NCBI GenBank assembly: GCA_024405235.1
Contig: JAKSPA010000121.1
Coordinates: forward strand, 1 to 5,694
Direction: 5' to 3'
Length of the DNA: 5,694 bases
DNA from: Lentisphaeria bacterium
Lineage (GTDB): Bacteria; Verrucomicrobiota; Lentisphaeria; Oligosphaerales; Oligosphaeraceae
Shown here: piece after piece, positions 1-5,389 of the stretch
Layout of the letters: every line of letters begins with the position of its first letter
Position numbering within the stretch: position 1 is the first letter of the stretch
Position numbers and translations under genes: made by a program
Notes under the pieces: generated by a model
What the model was told of the DNA's origin: nothing
The model's input: the letters and a program-made list of their open reading frames with translations, nothing else
Database searches by the model: none

Positions 1-71
1 CGCAGCTTTGGGCGACCTAACACGATCAGTTCAAAATCGTCCTTGCGCGTGTTTTTGATATATTTTTCCAT
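1..71 (-). CDS. Possible N-terminus of a divergent gene, cut by the window edge
   Basis: An ATG at 71 on the - strand opens a frame with no stop to base 1. It encodes 23 full codons beginning MEKYIKNTRKDD and continuing FELIVLGRPKLR, a protein-like mix of charged and hydrophobic residues. Two near-identical 10-mers (ATGGAAGAAT, ATGGAAAAAT) place a second ATG at 81 in another frame, but that frame stops after 16 codons. A GGAAG lies three bases before the ATG at 71, a weak and close ribosome binding site. The fragment is too short to assign to any family. It could be chance, although the 500-base gap that follows suits a divergent gene pair with asnA. Confidence 0.35.
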   Translation of the reverse strand, partial: MEKYIKNTRKDDFELIVLGRPKL

Positions 72-118
72 ATTCTTCCATTTTTTTCCTTTTTCTTAAG
101 AAAAAAAGAAGAGGCTTC

Positions 119-140
119 AAAAAACGGCCTATTTTAGGCC
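119..140 (-). terminator. Terminator or attenuator-like hairpin reading leftward
   Basis: Bases 126-131 (GGCCTA) and 135-140 (TAGGCC) form a perfect 6-bp stem with a 3-base loop. Read on the - strand, the stem is followed by G and then six T (119-124), the form of an intrinsic terminator. It lies about 50 bases before the possible - strand start at 71, so it could act as an attenuator in that leader. It could equally end a leftward transcript from the intergenic region. Confidence 0.4.
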
Positions 141-155
141 TTCCTGACCGCAAGG

Positions 156-167
156 GTATATATATAC
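156..167. promoter_or_regulatory. TA-repeat palindrome GTATATATATAC, possible bidirectional -10 region
   Basis: This is a perfect 12-bp palindrome of alternating T and A. It could supply a -10 element to either strand: rightward into the structured segment 176-266, or leftward toward the possible gene at 71. I found no good -35 element at 16-18 bases in either direction, so promoter activity is only a suggestion. Confidence 0.2.
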
Positions 168-175
168 GCAAAAGG

Positions 176-266
176 GCATCTAATGCAGCAGAGGGCCTTA
201 AAATGGCCCTAGCGTTGATTTCTGCATTTTCAACGTGCGTTTTTGGGCTTCCGCGGAAGCATTTTT
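176..266 (+). ncRNA. Candidate small structured RNA or leader element
   Basis: Read rightward, AATGCAG (182-188) pairs with CTGCATT (222-228) around an inner stem, AGGGCC (192-197) with GGCCCT (205-210). A competing hairpin, CGTTGA (213-218) with TCAACG (230-235), puts 222-228 in its loop, so the two folds exclude each other. A terminator-like hairpin with a T-run follows at 247-266. Together this resembles a small RNA of about 90-100 bases or a switch-like leader. It matches no RNA family I recognise, and such stems can arise by chance in a repeat-rich spacer. Confidence 0.22.
247..266 (+). terminator. Terminator-like hairpin GCTTCCGCGGAAGC with T-run
   Basis: The perfect palindrome at 247-260 can fold as a GCTTC/GAAGC stem with a CGCG loop and is followed by A and five T. 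The geometry suits a rightward intrinsic terminator. No protein gene precedes it on this strand within the window, so it would end a non-coding transcript or block read-through into asnA. Confidence 0.4.
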
Positions 267-267
267 C

Positions 268-302
268 GCCAAAAACGACGAAAAGACGCGTTGGGCTTTT
301 TT
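268..302 (+). terminator. Second terminator-like hairpin with T6
   Basis: GCCAA (268-272) pairs with TTGGGC (291-296, one bulged G), and six T follow at once (297-302). A competing AT-rich fold pairs 274-285 with 296-306 through one bulge. The stem is weaker than the one just upstream. The pair could be tandem terminators insulating the asnA promoter. Confidence 0.28.
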
Positions 303-423
303 CGTTACGGAATCGCCGTTGCGGCATGTCGGGCGAACTGCGTCTTCCCGAAAACGCTGAAGACAGCAATTTCGTTTGGCGGATTTGTTTTCTTCCGATT
401 TCTCTTATTGCGGAGGGCAAACG

Positions 424-451
424 AAAAAAAGTGAAAAAAAAGTAAAAAAAA
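424..451. promoter_or_regulatory. Three A-tracts in 10-bp phase, predicted curved DNA or UP element
   Basis: A-runs of 7, 8 and 8 bases begin at 424, 434 and 444, exactly 10 bases apart, separated by GTG and GT. Helically phased A-tracts bend DNA. They sit directly upstream of the candidate asnA -35 element, where an UP element or curved activator region would lie. Confidence 0.5.
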
Positions 452-455
452 CAGA

Positions 456-484
456 TTCAGAGTCCGGAATCAGTAGCATATTAT
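456..484 (+). promoter_or_regulatory. Candidate asnA promoter
   Basis: TTCAGA (456-461) and TATTAT (479-484) are separated by 17 bases and match the sigma-70-type -35 and -10 consensus at 4/6 and 5/6 positions. Phased A-tracts end five bases upstream. Transcription would start near 491, giving a leader of about 80 bases. No other equally good pair was seen before asnA. Confidence 0.4.
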
Positions 485-491
485 TCGTTTC

Positions 492-503
492 GTCGCATGC
501 GAC
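492..503. promoter_or_regulatory. Palindrome GTCGCATGCGAC at the predicted asnA start site
   Basis: This perfect 12-bp inverted repeat lies immediately after the predicted transcription start, where a dimeric repressor could block initiation. It could also form a short hairpin at the 5' end of the asnA mRNA. The binding protein is unknown. Confidence 0.35.
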
Positions 504-516
504 TTCACAATTTCCT

Positions 517-536
517 GCGGAGTGGTTAATCTCCGT
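517..536 (+). promoter_or_regulatory. Leader hairpin upstream of the asnA ribosome binding site
   Basis: CGGAG (518-522) and CTCCG (531-535) pair around an 8-base loop, with a flanking G-U wobble (517/536). No T-run follows, so it is not an intrinsic terminator. It may affect mRNA stability or be a second operator half. The asnA ribosome binding site (AGGA at 561-564) is separate from it. Confidence 0.25.
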
Positions 537-570
537 AGTCAACACAACTTAATTTTCACGAGGATTTTCA

Positions 571-1614
571 ATGTCAACACGACAACTTTTGCCAGGCGGC
601 TACGAGCCGCTGCTTGATGAATTGACGACTGAAGTAGCGATTCGAAAGATCAAGGAGTCATTTCAGAACAACCTTGCCTTCGAACTGAAACTTCAGCGCG
701 TCACCGCACCGCTTTTCGTGCGTTCCGGAACTGGCATCAACGACGATCTGAACGGCGTCGAACGTCCCGTCTCCTTTCCGATAAAGGGCGATGGCGAGAG
801 GCGCGCGGAAATCGTCCACTCTCTTGCGAAATGGAAGCGTCTCAAACTGGCGTCGTTGAGAACGCGTCCAGGCCGTGGAATCTACACGGACATGAACGCA
901 ATCCGTCCCGACGAAGATTTGGACAACATCCATTCGCTGTATGTCGATCAGTGGGATTGGGAAAAGGTAATAACAGACGAGAACCGCAGCGTGGAGTATC
1001 TTAAGGATGCTGTGCGTCGAATCTACTATGCGATTCTTCGTACCGAGGACTTTATCTGCCGCGACTATCCCGTGCTCAAGCCTTTCCTTCCGGAAGAGAT
1101 AAAATTCCATTATACGGAGGATTTGGAGGCCGAATATCCGAATCTGACGCCGAAGGAGCGAGAAGACAAAGTGTGTCAGGAAGAGGGCGCTGTGTTTCTG
1201 ATCGGCATCGGCGGCGCTCTGCCGAAGAGCGGCGAACCGCATGACGGTCGTGCACCGGACTATGACGACTGGACGTCCGAGAGTATTCCAGGCCATCATG
1301 GCTTGAACGGCGACATTCTTGTCTGGAATCCCGTGCTGAAGCGTTCCTTCGAACTGTCGTCGATGGGAATCCGCGTCAACCAGGAGGCGCTGCTGAAGCA
1401 GCTGTCCATACGTCATCAGGAGAGCCGTTTGGAACTCAGTTTCCACAAGGAACTTCTGGCTGGGCATCTGCCGTTGAGCATGGGCGGCGGCATCGGACAG
1501 AGCCGTCTTTGCATGCTATTGCTCCAAAAGGCGCACATTGGCGAAATCCAGAGCAGCATCTGGCCGGACGAAATGATCGCGCGTTGCCGCGAACACAACA
1601 TACCTCTTCTGTAG
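571..1614 (+). CDS. asnA: Aspartate-ammonia ligase (asparagine synthetase A)
   Basis: It makes asparagine from aspartate, ammonia and ATP through an aspartyl-AMP intermediate, releasing AMP and pyrophosphate, in the cytoplasm. Unlike AsnB it uses free ammonia rather than glutamine. The fold is that of class II aminoacyl-tRNA synthetases. Family blocks are present along the whole chain: HSLAKWKR (83-90), YVDQWDWE (124-131), GAVFLIGIGG (206-215), RAPDYDDW (227-234), GLNGDILVWNP (244-254), ELSSMGIRV (261-269) and GGGIGQSR (305-312). At 347 residues it is slightly longer than the E. coli enzyme (330), mostly from a short C-terminal extension. The start is supported by ACGAGGA at 558-564, six bases before the ATG. 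It appears to be a single-gene unit with its own promoter and a 149-base gap after it. Nothing looks truncated or missing. Confidence 0.97.
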   Translation: MSTRQLLPGGYEPLLDELTTEVAIRKIKESFQNNLAFELKLQRVTAPLFVRSGTGINDDLNGVERPVSFPIKGDGERRAEIVHSLAKWKRLKLASLRTRPGRGIYTDMNAIRPDEDLDNIHSLYVDQWDWEKVITDENRSVEYLKDAVRRIYYAILRTEDFICRDYPVLKPFLPEEIKFHYTEDLEAEYPNLTPKEREDKVCQEEGAVFLIGIGGALPKSGEPHDGRAPDYDDWTSESIPGHHGLNGDILVWNPVLKRSFELSSMGIRVNQEALLKQLSIRHQESRLELSFHKELLAGHLPLSMGGGIGQSRLCMLLLQKAHIGEIQSSIWPDEMIARCREHNIPLL

Positions 1615-1763
1615 CATATACATAAGGCATGCGGGAATCGTGCCGTTGTGCCGAAAAAGTGCATTGACAGGCAGAGTGTCTCCTGTTTCGCCGCCGAATG
1701 CGAATTCTATCTCTGCGGCGCTCGGGACAGGATTATCAATCATTTTCAAATTAGGCAATTCCG
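1615..1763. other. Intergenic gap between asnA and the NYN-domain gene
   Basis: These 149 bases contain an inverted repeat at 1667-1686 and a weaker one pairing CGCCGC (1689-1694) with GCGGCG (1715-1720). A TTGACA occurs at 1664-1669, but no -10 element lies at a suitable distance. A - strand frame (1758 to 1516) begins here and runs into asnA. It has no family resemblance and is probably not a gene. Confidence 0.5.
1667..1690 (+). terminator. Hairpin after asnA, weak terminator candidate
   Basis: ACAGG+AGA (1667-1671, 1673-1675) pairs with TCTCCTGT (1679-1686), an 8-bp stem with one bulged C and a GTG loop. Only three T follow. It sits about 50 bases past the asnA stop and may end or stabilise the asnA transcript, but the short T-run makes it a poor intrinsic terminator. 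Confidence 0.28.
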
Positions 1764-4058
1764 ATGAGTAATTTCATTTGCAAGGAGGCAATCCGCTGGT
1801 GTCTCCGACAGATTTCATACAATGATTTCATAGGGCTGTCCAATGTCCATCGCGGGTTCACGCAGGCCGTTTTCAAAGGCGGCTTTACCATGAATGCCAA
1901 GAACTTCCGAAGCGAGGCCATTGTAAAGCGACTGGTGAATATGTTCTTCAGACGGGACGACATTCTGCCGGTCATGCTTGCGTTCGTTTCGAACAAGTTC
2001 AGAGACATAGAACACATCTCCGTGCTTGAACTCTCAAGCCATACCGCCGACAATTCGCTTGAAAACTTCTGGCGTGATAAATTCGCCTCGGAAGTGGATG
2101 GTCGTCCGCTGGCGATGGCATTGTACCACAATGGAACGGCTCCGCGACTGAGCCGCCTTGCAGATTTGCTCCTCCACGTTCCGTCCTTCTGGCAGAACGG
2201 CAAGGCGATGCCGCGCGGAAAGGTCAAAGCGGCGAAGAACTTGGCTGACGAGTGCGGCAAGCAGCTGTCGAATCTTCTGAACAAACGCATCGAGCAGAGG
2301 GGCAGGGATTCATCCGTGGCGAAGTTGACTCAGCCGATGATTCCAGGACTGCTTCCGCTGATGGACAAGAACGCCGTTGCGCAGAACACCGAAAACGAAG
2401 CGCCGAAGTCCGTGAGTGGAAATGGCGCTTTCGTTGAAGCGGAAGGTGGAGCATGCGCTCCTGAGGAAATATCAACATCTCTGAAGGGCGAAAAGCCTGC
2501 GGATGTTCTGTCTGAAGAACGGAAGGACGTTGCGCAGGAAAAGGAAGCGGAGCCTGTCGTCGGAAAGGAACAGCCGTTGGCGGAAGGCGAGGGCGATTCC
2601 TGCGAGGTTATTCCATGCGCTGTGAACGATGGAAATGGCATGCAGGAAGAATCCACTAGGATGCCTTCGAACGCTTCTGTCGAAAATACATTGGTTCCGA
2701 TTGCCGAACCGCTTTCCGAATCAAAGGACGATGCGGATGGCATTCTCAAACTATCTGCAAAGGACGACGAACTCGTGTCGCGTCTTCGCGATGAACTTGC
2801 GCAGGCGCGCAAGCGCAATGGCGAGATGTCCCGTGACAATGACCAGTTGCGCAGAAAGCTTAGAATACAGACTGAACTCGGCGAGAAGGAGAAGACCGCG
2901 CATCGCCGCGAACTGGATGCCGCGCGAAGCCAACTGGATGCCGTGCGCAACGAGCTGGAAGACGCCATAGACGAGATTCGCGAGGACTACGAGTCGCTCC
3001 ATGAACAGCAGATGGCCGCTTATTATGCGGAAGGACTCTGCGTACATCCTGATCAAGTTGCATATCTCTGTGAAACGCAGAAGGAAACACAGAATCTTCG
3101 CAGCCGCGTCGAGGCCGCACTGTCCCGTCAGAAGAAGGTTGACAAGAATTACGGATCAGTTTCCGAACTCAGACACGAAGAACAGCAGCTGGAGCAGATG
3201 CTCAGCCGCGTTCATCTTGCGATAGAGGAGTCGTTGACTCTTTGCCCTGAATTGCGCGGCGTGGAACGCGAACTGACGGACAAGCTCGCGGAGGTGCGCA
3301 GTAAATTGCGCAGGGATTCGGGCGATTTCGATGGCGGTCTTTTCGGAATTCTCCCGCGCATGGAACTCTATATAAAGGAGTTGCCTGCGAAAGAAAGCAC
3401 GCTCAGGGAATTCGACGAATTGGAGAAGTTCCTTGACGGGACGTCGCGTGGGCGCGGGCTGTTCGCGGCGGAAGAGATTAAGGGAATAAAAGAGAGGATT
3501 GCAATGCGGCGGCAGTACATCACGCGTGCGATGGAGGCCTCTGCCGGCATTGAAAACGTCCCTGACGAGAAGATTCCGTTTTTGGGCGAGCGCATGGAGC
3601 ACATCATGAAGATGTCGTGGTATGTGGACCGCCTGAAGGAAGTCGAACTCTACATCGATGCCTACAATGTCATAAAGCGCGATCCGATCATGAGCGTAAA
3701 GGAAAAGGCATCCAACGGATTCGGAACCGTCCGAAACGAATTCAACGAACACTGCAGGCGGATTTCTAGGCTCTTCAAGAAGGTCACCGTCGTCTACGAC
3801 GGAAATCTTCCAACCGAGAACGTCGAGAAGAAGGGCGACAGTTTCTATGTCGTCTATGCAGCGAAGCGCGAAGATGGTCAGAACGCTGACAACTGGATCG
3901 TGAACAAACTTTCCGAACTTTCCGGCGTGGAGGCCGACGACACCGTCAAACGGTGGGTTGTCACCGATGACGGCGGCCTGCTTGCGCGCGTCGCGAATTT
4001 CTGCGATGGATACGTGGACGACGCCACATTCGTGGGATTCACGCAGGTCAGAATCTGA
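1764..4058 (+). CDS. Coiled-coil protein with C-terminal NYN (PIN-like) ribonuclease domain, function unknown
   Basis: A 764-residue, probably cytoplasmic protein; I see no signal peptide or membrane span. Order of parts: a helical N-terminal region (about 45-190, including the conserved-looking DDILPVMLAFVSNKFRDIEH); an acidic, Glu/Ser/Pro-rich low-complexity linker (about 200-328); a strong coiled coil (about 330-415); further helical stretches (about 435-520 and 535-620); and a C-terminal domain (about 627-764) that I assign to the NYN family. The assignment rests on the pattern YIDAYNVIKR (630-639), a beta strand ending VVYDG (676-680), QNADNWIVNKL (706-716) and WVVTDDGGL (731-739). These supply Asp632, Asp679, Asp709 and Asp735/736, which would bind metal as in PIN/NYN nucleases such as YacP/Rae1. 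The activity is inferred. The target could be mRNA, ribosome-bound RNA or another nucleic acid. The ATG at 1764 follows an in-frame stop at 1752-1754 and lacks a clear ribosome binding site; Met43 (1890) is the next in-frame ATG. The gene stands alone. Confidence 0.88.
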   Translation: MSNFICKEAIRWCLRQISYNDFIGLSNVHRGFTQAVFKGGFTMNAKNFRSEAIVKRLVNMFFRRDDILPVMLAFVSNKFRDIEHISVLELSSHTADNSLENFWRDKFASEVDGRPLAMALYHNGTAPRLSRLADLLLHVPSFWQNGKAMPRGKVKAAKNLADECGKQLSNLLNKRIEQRGRDSSVAKLTQPMIPGLLPLMDKNAVAQNTENEAPKSVSGNGAFVEAEGGACAPEEISTSLKGEKPADVLSEERKDVAQEKEAEPVVGKEQPLAEGEGDSCEVIPCAVNDGNGMQEESTRMPSNASVENTLVPIAEPLSESKDDADGILKLSAKDDELVSRLRDELAQARKRNGEMSRDNDQLRRKLRIQTELGEKEKTAHRRELDAARSQLDAVRNELEDAIDEIREDYESLHEQQMAAYYAEGLCVHPDQVAYLCETQKETQNLRSRVEAALSRQKKVDKNYGSVSELRHEEQQLEQMLSRVHLAIEESLTLCPELRGVERELTDKLAEVRSKLRRDSGDFDGGLFGILPRMELYIKELPAKESTLREFDELEKFLDGTSRGRGLFAAEEIKGIKERIAMRRQYITRAMEASAGIENVPDEKIPFLGERMEHIMKMSWYVDRLKEVELYIDAYNVIKRDPIMSVKEKASNGFGTVRNEFNEHCRRISRLFKKVTVVYDGNLPTENVEKKGDSFYVVYAAKREDGQNADNWIVNKLSELSGVEADDTVKRWVVTDDGGLLARVANFCDGYVDDATFVGFTQVRI
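2911..2973 (+). repeat. 21-base repeat encoding coiled-coil heptads
   Basis: Units starting at 2911 and 2932 share AACTGGATGCCG and match at about 17 of 21 positions. A third, more diverged unit starts at 2953. Twenty-one bases is seven codons, one heptad, so the coiled coil of the NYN protein (residues about 383-403) seems to have grown by tandem heptad duplication. Confidence 0.5.
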
Positions 4059-4110
4059 TTACGCCTGTTCTGCAGTGTGGCGATTGTCCTGCAATCCCTT
4101 GCAAATGCAG

Positions 4111-4116
4111 TATATT
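4111..4116 (+). promoter_or_regulatory. Candidate -10 element (TATATT) for the kinase-HNH-fumarase unit
   Basis: TATATT lies 68 bases before the kinase start in a short AT-rich patch (4111-4120). The only -35-like sequence at normal spacing is CTGCAA (4089-4094, 16-base spacer), a poor match. A better-looking TTGCAA at 4099-4104 is too close (6 bases). The promoter is plausible by position but weak by sequence. Confidence 0.3.
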
Positions 4117-4134
4117 TTAACGATTTCCGAGAAA

Positions 4135-4152
4135 GCAGGCAATCGCGCCTGC
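4135..4152 (+). promoter_or_regulatory. Hairpin in the kinase leader
   Basis: GCAGGC (4135-4140) and GCCTGC (4147-4152) form a perfect 6-bp stem with a 6-base loop. Six T (4163-4168) follow after a 10-base spacer, too distant for a standard terminator, and AGGAG (4169-4173) comes next. It may terminate the upstream NYN-gene transcript, act in the leader as an attenuator, or do nothing. No TPP riboswitch core is present. Confidence 0.3.
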
Positions 4153-4183
4153 CATCGCCGGATTTTTTAGGAGCGCAAAAAAA

Positions 4184-4996
4184 ATGACAACACCAAAGAA
4201 AGCATTGACCATTGCCGGAATCGATTGTTCCGGCGGAGCAGGCGTTCTGGCGGATGTCAAGACCTTCCAGGAACGCGATGTCTATGGTCTTTGCGCGAAC
4301 ACCGTTCAAGTCGCGATGGATCCTGCGACTTGGGGACATTTGATTCATCCGCTGGATATCGAAGTCGTCCGCGAACAGATTCGAACCGCATGGGCGATCG
4401 GCGTGGATGCCGCCAAGACAGGCATGCTTCCAAGCGCTGAACTGATCCGTGAAGTCGGTCGTATGCTGAAGGAGGCGGGACAGAACAATATCGTCATCGA
4501 TCCCGTGATGGTCTGCAAGGGCGCGAATGTGCCCGTCTTTCCGGAGAATACAATCGCGATGAAGGAGGCGCTCATGCCTCTTGCAGAGGTCACCACTCCA
4601 AATACCTTCGAGGCAAGCCAGTTGGCTGATATGGATGAACTCAAGAGCGAAGACGATCTCGCAGAGGCCGCAAGACGCATCAATGCTCTCGGCGCGCGCA
4701 ACGTCATCATCAAGGCCGCCAGAATTTTCAAAGACAAGGCAGTCGATATGCTCTTCGACGGAAAGGAATTCGTATGGCTCAAGGAACCGCGTCTCGACAC
4801 GAAATGGACGCACGGCGCAGGATGCTCCTTCTCCGCATGCGTGACCGCCGAACTCGCAAAGGGCTGCACGGTCCGCCAGGCATTCCTGAATGCGCATGAG
4901 TATCTTCGCGCCGCTCTGGAGGAGTCGTTCCCGTTCAACAACATCACGGGCCCTGTCTATCATCACGCACTTGCCAAACGCCGTCATGGCGAATAG
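4184..4996 (+). CDS. pdxK: ThiD-family kinase, PdxK type: pyridoxine/pyridoxal/pyridoxamine kinase
   Basis: This cytoplasmic ribokinase-fold enzyme phosphorylates a pyrimidine or pyridine alcohol with ATP. The family is often labelled hydroxymethylpyrimidine kinase (ThiD), but several blocks follow the Bacillus subtilis/Staphylococcus PdxK branch, which salvages vitamin B6 to pyridoxal phosphate: VAMDP (43-47), DPVMVCKGAN (106-115), KAVDMLFDG (185-193), THGAGCSFSA (209-218) and a C-terminal ESFPFNNITGP (247-257). Cys111 and Cys214 match the two-cysteine mechanism described for that branch (Cys110/Cys214 in S. aureus). The N-terminal substrate and nucleotide loop (AGIDCSGGAG, 11-20) differs from the usual AGSDSSGGAG, and the usual Gly-Gly turn near 177-181 is replaced by IKAAR. 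Length (270) is normal. AGGAG (4169-4173) lies 10 bases before the ATG. It leads a tight unit with the HNH and fumarase genes. A ThiD role in thiamine synthesis is the alternative, but no thi genes are adjacent. Confidence 0.93.
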   Translation: MTTPKKALTIAGIDCSGGAGVLADVKTFQERDVYGLCANTVQVAMDPATWGHLIHPLDIEVVREQIRTAWAIGVDAAKTGMLPSAELIREVGRMLKEAGQNNIVIDPVMVCKGANVPVFPENTIAMKEALMPLAEVTTPNTFEASQLADMDELKSEDDLAEAARRINALGARNVIIKAARIFKDKAVDMLFDGKEFVWLKEPRLDTKWTHGAGCSFSACVTAELAKGCTVRQAFLNAHEYLRAALEESFPFNNITGPVYHHALAKRRHGE

Positions 4997-5008
4997 CGGA
5001 ATCGACGC

Positions 5009-5389
5009 ATGACCGAAGACTTCTCCGAAATCTATGACGACGATCCATGCCTGGAGGGCCTTGAGGAGTTCACTGAATTCGTGGACGACTTCAGGGCCGA
5101 TCCTGCATTCATACGGAAGGAGAAGGAGAAGGCACGGCAGCTTCGCGCGTCGCAGTGGTGGAAGAACCGCCGTGCCAACGGCATCTGCTACTACTGCGGA
5201 CGGCATTTCGCGCCAGGCGAATTGACGATGGATCATCTTGTGCCGATTGCAAGAGGCGGTCGGAGCACCAAGGGAAACATCGTTCCATGCTGCAAGGAGT
5301 GCAATACGCGCAAGAACACGCTTCTGCCTGTCGAATGGAAGGAATATCTCGACGGGCTGTCTGGAACCTCTGACTCTGAAAAGAAATGA
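5009..5389 (+). CDS. Small HNH endonuclease-family protein
   Basis: A 126-residue cytoplasmic protein with one C-terminal HNH (beta-beta-alpha metal) domain, a fold that binds a divalent metal and cuts DNA. Residues 60-102 carry all the landmarks: CYYC (Cys60, Cys63), MDHLVPIARGG (Asp75-His76), Asn90 in GNIVP and CCKECNTRK (Cys95, Cys98, Asn99). The four cysteines form the usual zinc knuckle; His76 and Asn90 are expected catalytic residues, and Asn99 takes the third position. The first 35 residues are strongly acidic and rich in Asp, Glu and Phe, followed by a basic stretch (36-55). It begins 12 bases after the kinase stop with only a weak GGA upstream, so translation is probably coupled. Its stop overlaps the next start. 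Such stand-alone chromosomal HNH proteins are common and mostly uncharacterised. Nothing here marks it as part of an intron, phage or restriction system. Confidence 0.92.
   Translation: MTEDFSEIYDDDPCLEGLEEFTEFVDDFRADPAFIRKEKEKARQLRASQWWKNRRANGICYYCGRHFAPGELTMDHLVPIARGGRSTKGNIVPCCKECNTRKNTLLPVEWKEYLDGLSGTSDSEKK

Larger units (their letters stand above)
72..570. other. Long AT-rich intergenic region with many inverted repeats
   Basis: This stretch of about 500 bases has no convincing gene. Short frames at 31-420 (-), 203-445 (+) and 243-434 (+) overlap one another, are rich in Arg, Lys and Phe, and resemble no known family. The region instead shows structure: palindromes at 90-105 (TTTTTCTT/AAGAAAAA), 156-167 (GTATATATATAC), 247-260 and 492-503; hairpins at 126-140, 182-228, 213-235, 268-296, 342-364 (GTCTTC/GAAGAC) and 517-536; and phased A-tracts at 424-451. 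It probably holds regulatory DNA for asnA and perhaps for a divergent gene or a small RNA. Confidence 0.6.

Noticed and set aside
20..50. GTTCAAAATC resembling a tRNA T-loop
   Set aside because: The flanking bases do not form a T-stem, and no acceptor or anticodon arm can be built around it.
31..445. Short overlapping frames on both strands in the left intergenic region
   Set aside because: They overlap each other, are rich in Lys, Arg and Phe from A/T tracts, coincide with inverted repeats and have no family resemblance.
658..1467. A 269-codon frame on the - strand within asnA
   Set aside because: It is entirely antisense to a well-matched asnA and shows no recognisable domain.
1516..1758. 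An 80-codon - strand frame starting in the gap after asnA
   Set aside because: It looks mildly protein-like at its start, but about 100 bases overlap asnA antisense, the ribosome binding site is weak and no family is recognisable.
4059..4183. A TPP riboswitch upstream of the ThiD-like gene
   Set aside because: The leader is too short after the likely promoter and lacks the conserved CUGAGA and second-arm motifs.
3878..5236. A 452-codon open frame on the - strand
   Set aside because: It lies opposite the ends of the NYN, kinase and HNH genes, all supported by family motifs, and crosses their boundaries. Its composition is that of a shadow frame.
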